A stretch of 64,000 nucleotides of DNA from Poa pratensis. Lineage: Eukaryota > Streptophyta > Magnoliopsida > Poales > Poaceae. The position numbers were made by a program, and so were the translations under genes. This document shows positions 38,920 through 49,713 of the stretch, piece after piece. The notes below the pieces were generated by a model, which was given only the letters and a program-made list of their open reading frames with translations, was not told where the DNA came from and searched no databases. The number at the start of each line of letters is the position of its first letter. The stretch's first letter is position 1. The stretch lies in NCBI GenBank assembly GCA_947311845.1, contig CAMZMU010000111.1, positions 19,496,321 through 19,560,320 of the forward strand. The letters are read 5' to 3'.

Positions 38920-39254
38920 CTCTCCGGCGCCGTGACCGTTCCACGCCTCGCCGCCGGGTGCAGGGAGAGGCGGCCGCAATCGGGCGAGCAGGGGCAGAGC
39001 AGGGAGGGGCGACGGCTGCGCCGACACGAGAAGGGGATGGACGGCGCGGAGGAGTTACCGGCGGAGGGACACGGCGCCGCCGGGTGGTCTCGTCGTGGGA
39101 GCGGACGGCGGCGCTCTCTCCCGGTGAGTCACGAAGGGATCTGTTCGGGAAACGCTAGGCGTCGGTCGGGCCCGATCGGTCGCCTGTCGGTCGGTTTCAA
39201 CTTCAGACGGTTTTGTTGCGCCAGATCGTCGTGGAAAAGAGCTGGCAGCCATTT
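38920..39254 (-). promoter_or_regulatory. MIP2 5' leader and promoter region
   Basis: GC-rich sequence directly upstream of the MIP2 start codon. No TATA box is evident, as is common for housekeeping genes. The foldback MITE at 39255 limits it on the far side, so any promoter is short or overlaps the MITE. Confidence 0.4.
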
Positions 39255-39583
39255 GGGTAGTGGGTTAATTTATTTTTGGTTTTTTTTTTCAGAATGTCAA
39301 AAAAATCCAGAAAAAAATCCGGATGTACATTACAGCGTGATGTGTTAGCACAAAAATTGGCATGAAAAAACTTTTTTAGCAACCTGTACAAAAAAGACAA
39401 AATTCTGACACGTATATATACATTTCGGTATGTCCGAATTTGTCTTTTTTGCACAGGTTGCAAAAAAAAGTTTTTTCTTCGCGTAACTTTTTGTGCTGAC
39501 TTGAAATGTGTTGGACTACATGCAAAAAAATTATTTTGAATTTTTTTACATTTGGAAAATTGTTTTTTATGCACCCACTACCC
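39255..39583 (-). mobile_element. Foldback MITE, copy 2
   Basis: Begins GGGTAGTGGGT and ends ACCCACTACCC, a perfect 11-bp terminal inverted repeat. The interior is the reverse complement of 20787-21133 at high identity. It lies about 340 bp upstream of the MIP2 start codon. Confidence 0.8.
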
Positions 39584-39904
39584 GTTGTGAATATCCGTGG
39601 CAATTTGATCTTTTTGCACCGACTTTACTCTGGGAGTTTGATGAATTGCGCTGGCTTACGTTCAAATTGATGTTTTGCGCTAAACTTTCTCTAAACTTCA
39701 TATTTATCCCTTTTTTTAATATGCTAGTGGTGAGTCTTAGGATTTTGGCTTATATCATCATACAACAATGTCCATTCAAAAGTCAAAAGGCAAAATCATA
39801 AAGCACCTAATTAGGTGTTTTTGTGACTTATAATCCAAATTTAAAAAGTCAAAAAATAAGCCCAACCAGACAGGTCTGCTCGGCTCTTGTTAAATTGGTC
39901 CTTT

Positions 39905-40790
39905 CATCTATGCCCGTCTTCCTATGACGGCGATCAGGGCCGACAAGCACACTCTAAAAGCTTTCGATAAGCTTAAAAAGGGCATGCTCTGAAATTGTAG
40001 TGACATGGTGAGTGGAGGCAAATGTAAGGACAGCTAGTACAAAGGTCTAACGTCCCAAGAAACTTGGTGGGCTTGGGATGCTCAACCTGGAAAAATTATC
40101 TAGGGTCATGTGGCATGAATGGGTTTCCCGTGACAAGTCATGTCGGACACGCCAAATGACGGCAACGAGAGAAACCTCTTCAATGCGGCTACCAGGATGT
40201 CGGTGGGTGATGGGCACAAAGCTTCCTTTTGGGATCCTCTTGGCTAGATGGCATCCCCCCTAACGTCATTGCGCCTGCCCTCTTCAACGCTTCCCGACGC
40301 AAAAATAGAAAAGTCTACGACGCACTCACATATTTCACATGGATATCGGATATTGTTGTGGGGAACTTCACCACCGAACACATTGCAAAGTTGATCCACC
40401 TCTGGGGCCTTATTTAGAAAGTTGCTCTCACTCCTGGGATTGACGACACCATAACTTGAACGCTCACGACCAACGGACCTACACAACCAAGTCGGCCTAC
40501 CGCCTACCAGGCTCGGTTTATCGGCGCTTCCTCATGCCCAGTCATGGGCATTGTCTGGAAATCTGCGGGGGGCTCCTAAGTGCACTTTCTTTGCTTGGCT
40601 TGTTGTGCCAAATAGGCTATGGACCTCGGACCGCCTCGCTGTTAGAGGTTGGTCTCACCATGCTACCTGCTATCAAACTAAAACGGCAAGACACATCTTT
40701 TTTAGTGTCGTTATTCCAAGAGGGTGTGGGCGGACGCTGCTACATGACTCAAATACCCAACACTGATACAGAACCTCGGTTCGAGAAGGC
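39905..40790 (+). pseudogene. LINE reverse transcriptase 3' part (zf-RVT), degenerate
   Basis: Several plus-strand frames join into the C-terminal part of a plant non-LTR retrotransposon ORF2. In order: KAFDKLKKGML, NLGGLGMLNLEKFSRV-like (with shifts near 40060-40080), WLDGIPPNVIAPALF, NRKVYDALTYFTWISDIV and TTEHIAKLIHLWGLI. Then TYTTKSAYRLPGS leads to the zinc-finger-RVT block CTFFAWLVVPNRLWTSDRL. Stops and frame changes make it inactive, and no catalytic YADD region is present in the fragment. Confidence 0.75.
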
Positions 40791-41016
40791 TAAATGTCTA
40801 TGATGGCGCAACACTGACAAAGATTACTTTTTGGTTGTACGGTCTTTTCTAGTTAATTTTGTATGCACAAATGGCAGGCGTGTTCCACTAAATATAATAA
40901 ATGTAATGGATGAAATCTTTTATACTATAACACTATGTATCGTAGGATCGGTGTAGAGACTAAGCATTGCAAAGGCTCATATCATGATGTGCTTAATTAC
41001 CTCTTTCTTTTCATCT
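40791..41016. other. Unassigned spacer
   Basis: AT-rich DNA after the LINE relic; nothing recognised. Confidence 0.4.
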
Positions 41017-41150
41017 TGTACTCTGCAGAATTTCCGTTTACTCTCCGTCAGAGTACACTCAGCTGCACCCGTAATAGATTGATCGTGTACTCTGCAGAAT
41101 TTCCGTTTCCTAGACGTCAGAGTACACACAGCTGCTGCACCTGTAATATA
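41017..41150. repeat. Tandem pair of 69-bp stem-loop units
   Basis: Two copies, starting at 41017 and 41086, begin TGTACTCTGCAGAATTTCCG. Each contains the inverted pair GTACTCTG ... CAGAGTAC about 24 bases apart and ends GCAC(C)TGTAATA or similar. Differences are concentrated in the loop. Confidence 0.8.
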
Positions 41151-42670
41151 TCATCAACAGAAACATGATCAATCTACGCACGCACAAGGTTAATTACCCA
41201 GACCAGCAGGAACAGGCGAACTGCATGCAACGCACCGGCGGCGAGAGGATCATTAGGAGGCGATGCCGGGATGGACGGCAGGGTTGCCTGGCACTTCGCC
41301 ATTGGTGTATGAGCGGACAGATCCAAGCAGTAGCAGGGAGGAGATTCGTCTACCAAGTTGACGGTGTCGCCGACGTTGAGCTCGCGTGACTCCAGATTCG
41401 TGAACAGAGAGATGATCGGTCTGTGGGTTTCGCCCGGATCGATCAAGTTAAACTAGATGAATACACGGAAGAGAAAACTTTAGCCAGGGCTGTCATGCAT
41501 GCCAGTCTATTTTCCTTTATTTCTCAATATCTCAATACAATCTTCTGATTACAACCAGCGGCCAGCCTCGTGTATATATACACGCGGCTAGACCAAGGAC
41601 CTAGACCTGTTCAGATTGCATCTGAACTAACAAAAAAAACAAGCTAGACCAAGGTAGAATTCCAGCCGGACTGTACAAAACTAGAAGCCGGAAGCCGGCG
41701 CTCCGTTGAGTAGATCGATGCGTTGTTGTGGCTCACATTGGGATTTACGGTAACAGTAGTCTCAATTATTTCCAGTTCGTACAAATTTCCAAAACCTCCA
41801 TAGAGACGGGAAGGAAACGTGATCAGTACGTCTTCCTCAACACAATTATAAAATCCCAAGAAAAGAAAAAACAAATATGTGACCAGGTTTTTCTTATTAG
41901 ATGGTGAATTCTTTTTCTACTTCTATTTTTTAAGAAAAAAATCTTTTATATATCTGTTGAAATGTTAGACAATTTTCGTATGAGATTGATTTCCGAAAGC
42001 AACATCACATGTGCACTACATCCGTTCTCTCGTAATTAAATTGTGACCCACTGAATGGGTTGCAATGTATATGTTACTAATTTTACTATCGTAAAACTAT
42101 AATTTTATATTTATCAATGTGAAATAACATGTATAGTACATGGGGAGATAGACAACATTAAATACACTAGATAAATGCTTACATGATAGTTGATATATGT
42201 AGTCTTTCGTATCCTCCATCTGAAATAAACTAGACGCGCCCACCTCGTGTCCTACTTCAGGTGTTACTGGAAGGTCCCGAGATAAGGTATTTCCGTAGTA
42301 ATCAAAATCTTGATTTTTAAATGAAACTTCTATAAATGTCTAATTAGAGACTCGGTATGTTTAGTTGTTCATCTTCGGGTGAAAGGCTTCATACAATTCA
42401 GAGAATTCTCACTACGCAGGGAGCCAAGAGATGAACATCAAAGTGGTGAGACATTCTTACTCTAGAAATGAAAACTAAACTACCCCTTTAACGCTCTCTA
42501 GCTTTACGTACATATTCAACATGTAGAGTGACAAAACAGAAGCCTTCCAACCTACTAGTGAGGATGAACCTATAATAACTTATATATAAACTACAATTAA
42601 TTATTATCATCAACATTTGTTATTCAATTTGATTACATTATGGAAATGTTGATGTACTACTCTCACGAAG
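41151..42670. other. Unassigned AT-rich region
   Basis: Contains a palindromic stretch (CGTGTATATATACACG near 41570) and short open frames on both strands (for example 41174-41446 and 41644-41874, minus). None matches a protein I recognise. Parts could be an old LTR or an untranslated region, but I cannot show it. Confidence 0.35.
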
Positions 42671-42793
42671 GTCACTAAGTGTCCGGAAGATGTTGTGAAA
42701 GAGATTAAGGGTACCACTGTAGAAAACAACAAGTCCTACCCTTCGGTGCACTACCAAAACGTTCACAAGAAGGTGAAACTGAAAAGTTTTTGC
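42671..42793 (+). pseudogene. Trehalose-6-phosphate phosphatase relic, upstream exon piece
   Basis: The plus-strand frame reads VTKCPEDVVKEIKGTTVENN followed by KSYPSVHYQNVHKK. It lines up with the TPP segment that in functional enzymes reads roughly KVENNKFCVSVHYRNV. Neighbouring TPP segments (start, DYDGTL motif, RKVLE segment) are not found nearby, so this is a remnant. The rest of the relic resumes beyond the inserted retrotransposon at 51343. Confidence 0.6.
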
Positions 42794-44342
42794 CTACTTA
42801 CTACACTGAGAAATTTTACTTCATGTGTGGACTCTTTATTTTGCATAAAGGAAAGTTGGTTCAGGACCTTGTGAACAGAGCTTTGACATGATTTTTTTTA
42901 TCTCAAGGTGACCCATGGTAAAATGGTAAGTAAATCGATTGGAGAAAAATTGATTTAAATGTTCTGACTATATTCATTACATGTATACTTGACTACTTGT
43001 ATGTTACAGAGTTCGTCTATAGACTAACTTCAACAAAGATCGCACAATCAATTATCTACTCGAGTACCTAACCAACAAAAATAACTGGACCATCTTGGTG
43101 GCTCTAGGTTAATAGTGCCAGAAACAATTGCTTGTACGTCACACGTCAGTTGGGAACCCCAAGAGGAAGGTATGATGAGTGCAGCAGTAAGTTTTCCCTC
43201 AGTATGAAACCAAGGTTTAATCGACCAGTAGGAAAACGAGGTTTGCTTCGAAGGTGTTGGTGAGGAGTGTAGTGCGGCGCAACACCAGGGATTCCGGTGC
43301 CAACGTGGAACCTGCACAACACAATCAAACTACTTTGCCCCAACTTAACAGTGAGGTTGTCAATCTCACCGGCTTGCTGAAAACAAAGGGTTAAACGTAT
43401 CGAATGGAAATGATGTTTGTTTGCATAAAACAGTAGAGAACAATGATTGCAGTAGATTGTATTTCAGATGTAAAAGAATGGACCGGGGTCCACAGTTCAC
43501 TAGTGGTGTCTCTCCAATAAGATAACTAACATGCTGGGTAAACAAATTACAGCTGGGCAATTGACAATTGATAAGTGCATATAACATGCATGTGTGAGCT
43601 GTGGTGTCTACTATGAGATTCATTTGGGCATTACGACAAAGTACATAGACCGCTATCCAGCATGCATCTATGCCTAAATAGTCCACTTTCCGGTTAACAT
43701 CCGTACCCCTTCCAGTATTAAGTTGCAAGCAACAGACAATTGCATTAAGTAATGTGCGTAATGTAAACAATACATTCATCCTTGAATAAAGCATTGCTGT
43801 TTTACCCCTAGTGGCAACAACACATCTACAACCTTAGAACTTGCTGTCACTATCCCAGGTTAAATAGAGGTTGAACCCAACTATCATGCATAAATACCCC
43901 CTCTTGGAGTTACAAGTATTCACGTGGCCAAGGCTTCAACAAGTAACGGAGAGCATGCAAGATCACAAATGACATAGACATGATAATATAATATTCAGCT
44001 CCACATAGGTATCAATATAAGTCAGATCCCAGCAAACACAACATGTAGCATTACAATAAGATGATCTTGATCATGATAGGCAGCTCACAAGATCTAAACA
44101 TGATGGCACAAGTGGAGAAGACAACCATCTAGCTACTGCTATGGACCCATAGTCCAAGGATGAACTACTCACGCATCACTCCGGAGGCGGGCATGGCGAT
44201 GTAGAGCCCTCCGGTGATGATTCCCCTCTCCGGCAGGGTGCCGGGAAGAGCTTCAGAACCCCCCGAGTTAGGGTTGACGACGGCGGCGGCAGCGAATATG
44301 TTCTGGATGAAAGGCTCGGTGTTTTAGGGTTTTCGCGTCTCG

Positions 44343-44354
44343 GGGAATAAATAG
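44343..44354 (-). promoter_or_regulatory. TATA-like box in the element 2 3' LTR
   Basis: The minus strand reads CCTATTTATTCC, followed by GAAAACCCTAAAAC. It lies about 30 bp downstream (minus sense) of the stem-loop 44386-44440, the expected place for the U3 core promoter. The 5' LTR has the same box at 50965-50976, which is the copy that would drive transcription. Confidence 0.5.
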
Positions 44355-44385
44355 GCGAAGGGGCGATGTCGGCGGACCCCCGAGG

Positions 44386-44440
44386 GGCCCAAACCACAGG
44401 CGGCGCGGTGGGCCCCTGCCGCGCCACCTGTGGTTTGGCC
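44386..44440. other. LTR stem-loop (element 2, 3' LTR)
   Basis: The left arm 44386-44408 (GGCCCAAACCACAGG...) and right arm 44419-44440 (...CCTGTGGTTTGGCC) pair over about 22 bp with one mismatch and one bulge around a 10-base loop. The stem sequence is unrelated to that of element 1 at the same site (386-444). Confidence 0.8.
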
Positions 44441-44714
44441 ACCTCGTGGCTCTTCGTCTCTCCTTCGGACTCCGTGTACGTGCTGGAAAAATAGGGACTG
44501 GCCTTTTGTTTCGTGCAATTCCGAGAATATTTCCAGAAGTAACTTTCTGAAACCAAAAACAGCAGAAAACAGGGAACTGGCACTGTGGCATCTTGTTAAT
44601 AGGTTAGTCCCAGAAAATGCATAAAAGTGATACGAAGTGTATATAAAACATGTAGCAAATGGTATAATATAAGCATGGAACAGCAGAAATTATGGATACG
44701 TTGGAGACGTATCA

Positions 44715-47368
44715 AGCATCCCCAAGCTTAGTTCTACTCGTCCTCGAGTAGGTAAAACGATAACAACAAATAATTTCTGAGGAGACATGCTTTCACACAA
44801 TCTTGATCAATATATTGCAAGGCTCATGTCATGAATGAAGTGACTCAAAGCAATGATCTATAGTTTGCTAACAAATAGATAAAGAGTAAACAATGAATCA
44901 TATAAGCAAAAACTTTTCATGAATAGTACTTTCAAGACAAGTATCAAAAAGTTTTGCATAAGAGGTAACTCATAAAGCAATAGATTCAAAGTAAAAGGCA
45001 TTGAAGCAACACAAAGGATGATTAAGTTTCAGCATTGCTTTCAACTTGTAACATGTATATCTCATGGATAGTTGTCAACATAAAGCAATATAACAAGTGC
45101 AATAAGTAAATATGTAAGAATCAATGCACACAAAGTTGACACAAGTGTTTGCTTCTAAGATAGAAAGGAGTAGGTAAACTGACTCAACATAAAGTAAAAG
45201 ATAGGCCCTTCGCAGAGGGAAGCAGGGATTAAATCATGTGCTAGAGCTTTTTAAGTTTTCGAAAGCATATAGAGAGCACAAAATAAGTATTTGAGAGGTG
45301 TTTGTTGTTGTCAACGAATGGTAGTGGGCACTCTAACCCCCTTGTCAACCAGACTTTCAAAGAGCGGCTCCCATGAAGGACGTTATTTCTACCAGCAAGG
45401 TAGATCATCCCTCTTCTCTTTTGTTTACACATGTATTTTAGTTTCTTTATAGATGACACTCCTCCCAACCTTTTGCTTACACAAGCCATGGCTAACCGAA
45501 TCCTCGGGTGCCTTCCAACATTCACATACCATGGAGGAGTGTCTATTGCAAAATTAAGTTGCTTACTGATAAATCAGGGCAAAACATGTGAAGAGAATTA
45601 TTAATGAAAGTTGTAATTAATTGGGGCTGGGCACCCCGTTGCCAGCTCTTTTTGCAAATTATTGGATAAGCGGATGTATATGCCACTAGTCCATTGGTGA
45701 AAGTCTGTCAGAAGTAAATGACAAGATTGAAAGATAAAACACCACATACTTCCTCATGAGCTATAAAACATTGACACAAATAAGGAGTAATAAAGTTTTG
45801 AATAGTTTAAAGGTAGCACATGAAATATTTACTTGGAATGGCAGGAAATACCACATAGTAGGTAGGTATGGTGGACACAAATGGCATGGGTTTTGGCTCA
45901 AGTTTTGGATGCACGAGAAGCATTCCCTCTCAGTACAGAGTTTAGGCTAGCAAGGTTGTTTGAAGCAAACACAAGTATAAACCGGTACAGCAAGAATCAC
46001 ATAAAAACATATTGCAAGTATTATAAGACTCTACACTGTCTTCCTTGTTGCTCAAACATTTTACCAGAAAATATCTAGACCTTAGAGAGAACAAATATGC
46101 ATCCCAAGTCTCAACAAGCTCTACGGTAGTTCTCCACTACTAGGCTTTAACTACATGATGCAAGAGCTTAAACATGATCTACTTGAGAGCTCAAAACAAT
46201 TGCAAAGCATCAAATCAAAACAAGACAATGATCTACAAGAATGCATATGTCTTTTCCAATACCAACTACTACATGTAGCATTTTCTTTCTTCCAAACAAA
46301 CACCAATAATTTATTAAACATAAACTCTCCAAATGATAATATAATGCAGCAAGAGAGTATTTATAAACAAGTGCTAACAGCTCGAAGAGATGCATGAAAA
46401 ACAGGAGCTAAAAGCACTGCAGTAGCTAGTTAAGAATACTCAACAAATATAAGTGAAGAACATGAGTATTCACATGAAAAAGCGGAGCGTGTCTCTCTCC
46501 CACACAAGGATTGCTAGGATCCGAATTTATTCAAACAAAAACAAAAATAAAAACACACAGACGCTCCAAGTAAAGCGCATAAGATGTGAAAGAATTAAAA
46601 TATAGTTTCACTAGAGATGACCTGATAAGTTTGTTGATGAAGAAGGGGATGCCTTGGGCATCCCCAAGCTTAGACGCTTGAGTCTCTCTGAATATGGTTG
46701 GGATGAACCACGGGGGCATCCCCAAGCTTAGGCTTTTCACTCTTCTTGATCACATAATATCACCCTTCTCGCTTGATCCTTGAAAACTTCCTTCACACCA
46801 AACTCAAGACAGTTCTCATTAGAGGGTTAGTGCATAATCAAAAATTCTCATATTCTGTAATGATACAATCAATCCCAAAGCTTCTGGACATTAGCTACAG
46901 CCACCAATGCTTTGTGGAGCAAAGAAATCCACACAAACACAGTAAAAGAGCGAATGCAAAACAAAAGGCAGAATCTGTCAAAAACAGAACAGTCTGGAAT
47001 GACGAATTTTTTCGAGGCACTTAAGTTGCTCAGATGGATCTGGCCTAAAATAATGAAAGTTGCGTACATATCTCAGGAATATGCGTGATTTTTCTCAGAA
47101 TTTTTTGAATTTTCTACAGGGAGATAAGCTCAAATCCGTGACAGCTAAAAATCTGTCACTGCGCAGAAATCCAAATCTTGCATCAACTTTCAATATAGAA
47201 CTTTACTTGGCACAACATTGCGATAAAATAAAGATACAAAGGAGTTGCTACAGAAGTAACAAAATCCTTGACTCAAAGAAAACAAAAATAACAGCAAATA
47301 AAAACGATGGGTTGTCTCCCATAAGCGCTTTTCTTTAACGCCTTTCAGCTAGGCGCAGAAAGTGAAAA
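44715..47368 (-). mobile_element. Non-coding 3' interior of gypsy element 2
   Basis: About 2.65 kb of AT-rich sequence between gag and the 3' LTR, homologous to 708-3375. In an autonomous gypsy element this place holds polymerase and integrase; here no such frame exists. Repeated GGCATCCCCAAGCTTA tracts near 46655 and 46715 resemble the priming tract at the LTR border. Confidence 0.75.
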
Positions 47369-49461
47369 TCAAGTGTTGTCAAGAGAAGAAGCATCAACAT
47401 CATAACTTGCTCTAACAATAGAGTCAAAAGGTAACTTCATTCTCTTCCTAGGGAAGTGTTCCATACCTTTCTTGAGAGGAAATTGGTACCTTATATTACC
47501 TTCTTTCATATCAATGATGGCACCAACAGTTCGAAGAAAAGGTCTTCCCAAAACAATAGGACAAGATGCATTGCATTCAATATCCATAACAATAAAATCA
47601 ACGGGGACAAGGTTATCTTTTACCGTAATAAAAACATCATTAACTCGCCCCAAAGGTTTCTTCATAGCATTATCAGCGAGAAAAACATCCAAATAACAAT
47701 GTTCCAAAGGTGGCAAATCAAGAATATCATAAAGCTTCTTGGGCAAAACTGAAACACTTGCACCAAGATCACACAAGGCATTGCAATAAAAATCATTCAC
47801 CTTTACCTTAATGATGGGTTCCCAACCATCTTCTAATTTCCTAGGAATAGAAGCTTTAAGTTTCAACTTCTCCTCCCTAGCTTGCAAAAGAGCATTTGTA
47901 ATATGCTTTGTAAAAGCCAAATTAATAGTGCTAGCATTGGGACTTCTAGCTAATTTTTGCAAGAACATAATAACTTCAGAGATGTTACAATCATCAAAAT
48001 CAAAATCATTATTGTCAATGGTGGTGGAACCATTGTCTCCAATAGTTTGAAAAATTTCAGCACTTTTATCAGAAAAAGTTTCAGCAGTTTTAGGCAATTT
48101 CAAACGCTTAGCAGAAGTAGTAGAGACATTATCAACACCAATAACATTACCATCAATAGTAGGAGGTTTACTAGCATGTGAAACATTAGCATTACTAGTG
48201 GTGGTGATAGTACAAACTCTAACTATACTATTCTCTTTTTCAAGTTCTTCCTCTTTTTCCCACCTAGCATGCAATTCAGCCAACATCCTAATATTATTAT
48301 CAATTCGAACTTGGATGGCATTTGCTGTAGCAAATGACTTAATATCTTTAACTTCATTAGGCATAACTTTCAGTTTTAGAATTTCAACATCATGAGCAAG
48401 ACTATCAACTTTAGAGACAAGATCATCAATTTTTTCAAACTTTTCCTCAACAGTTTTATTGAAAGCTTTTTGTGTGCTAATAAATTCTTTAAGCATAGCT
48501 TCAAGATCAGAGGACACACTTCTATTGTTGCTGTAGGAATTACCATAAGAATTACCATAACCATTTGAAGGATAAGGCTTATAATTGTTGCTACCAAAAT
48601 TATTCCTATAAGCATTGTTGTTGAAGTTGTTGTTTTTAATGAAGTTTACATCAACATGCTCTTCTTGAGCAACCAATGAAGCTAAAGGAACATTATTAGG
48701 ATCAACATGAGATCTACCATTCACAAGCATAGACATAATAGCATCAATCTTATCACTCAAAGAGGAGGTTTCTTCAACAGAATTTACCTTCTTACCTTGA
48801 GGAGCTCTTTCGGTGTGCCATTCGGAATAGTTGATCATCATATCATCAAGTAGCTTTGTTGCTGCACCTAAAGTGATGGACATAAAGGTTCCTCCAGAGG
48901 CTGAATCCAATAAGTTCCTTGAGGAAAAATTTAATCCTGCATAAAAGGTTTGGATGATCATCCAAGTAGTCAGTCCATGAGTGGGACAATTCTTCACCAA
49001 AGATTTCATTCTTTCCCAAGCTTGAGCAACATGTTCATTATCAAGTTGTTTAAAATTCATAATGCTACTTCTCAAGGATATAATCTTAGCAGGAGGATAA
49101 TATTTCCCTATGAAAGCATCTTTGCATTTTGTCCAAGAATTAATACTATTTCTAGGCAAAGAAAGCAACCATTCTTTAGCTCTTCCTCTCAAGGAGAAAG
49201 GAAAAAGTTTCAGTTTTATAATATCCCCATCCATATCCTTATACTTTTGCATTTCACAAAGTTCAACAAAGTTATTAAGATGGGCAGCAGCATCATCAGT
49301 ACTAACACCAGAAAATTGCTCTTTCATAACAAGATTTAATAGAGCAGGTTTAATTTCATAAAATTCTGCTTAGAAGCAGGTGGAGCAATAGGAGTGCATA
49401 TGAAATCATTGTTGTTTGTGCTAGTGAAGTCACACAACTTAGTGTTCTCAGGAGTATTCAT
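47369..49461 (-). CDS. gag-protease protein of gypsy element 2
   Basis: Starts at 49461 (MNTPENTKLCDFTSTNNN) and runs to a stop at 47369, with one 1-base deletion near 49365-49372 that puts the first 30 or so residues out of frame with the remaining 652. The gag domain (LFPFSLRGRAKEWLLSLPRN, AWERMKSLVKNCPTHG) is followed by an Asn/Tyr-rich linker (NNAYRNNFGSNNYKPYPSN) and coiled coils. Near the C-terminus is an aspartic protease block (ALCDLGASVSVLPKKLYDIL, CPIVLGRPFL). There is no CCHC zinc knuckle, reverse transcriptase or integrase. It forms the particle protein of a non-autonomous element; translation from the normal start would fail unless the deletion is a sequencing error. Confidence 0.85.
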
Positions 49462-49685
49462 TTTGAAAAACAAAATTAACTGAATTAAACAAGTAACTAA
49501 TTTTTTTGTGTTTTTGATATAAAGAAAGCAAACAAAATAAAAATAAACTAGCAAGACAAGTAACTAATTTTTTTGTGTTTTTGATAAGAGAGCAAACAAC
49601 AAAATAAAAATAAACTAAGCAAGACAAATAACAAAGTAAAGAGATTGGGTGTGAGAGACTCCCCTTGCAGAAGCAATTCTGTTTT

Positions 49686-49702
49686 CCCCGGCAACGGCGC
49701 CA
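49686..49702 (-). other. Primer binding site, tRNA-Asp type (element 2)
   Basis: TGGCGCCGTTGCCGGGG on the minus strand, 11 nt from the 5' LTR border at 49714. It matches the 3' end of plant tRNA-Asp. Confidence 0.9.
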
Positions 49703-49713
49703 GAAAACGTTGT

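Larger units (their letters stand above)
43096..44714 (-). mobile_element. 3' LTR of gypsy element 2
   Basis: 1619 bp, from TGGTGGCTCTAGG on the plus strand to ..GGAGACGTATCA, so on the minus strand it runs TGATACGTCTCC ... CCACCA. The purine-rich priming tract (minus strand AAGCTTGGGGATGCT) abuts it at 44715-44729. Confidence 0.95.

Noticed and set aside
41644..41874. Minus-strand frame of 76 codons
   Set aside because: No family resemblance and no splice partners; left as unassigned DNA.
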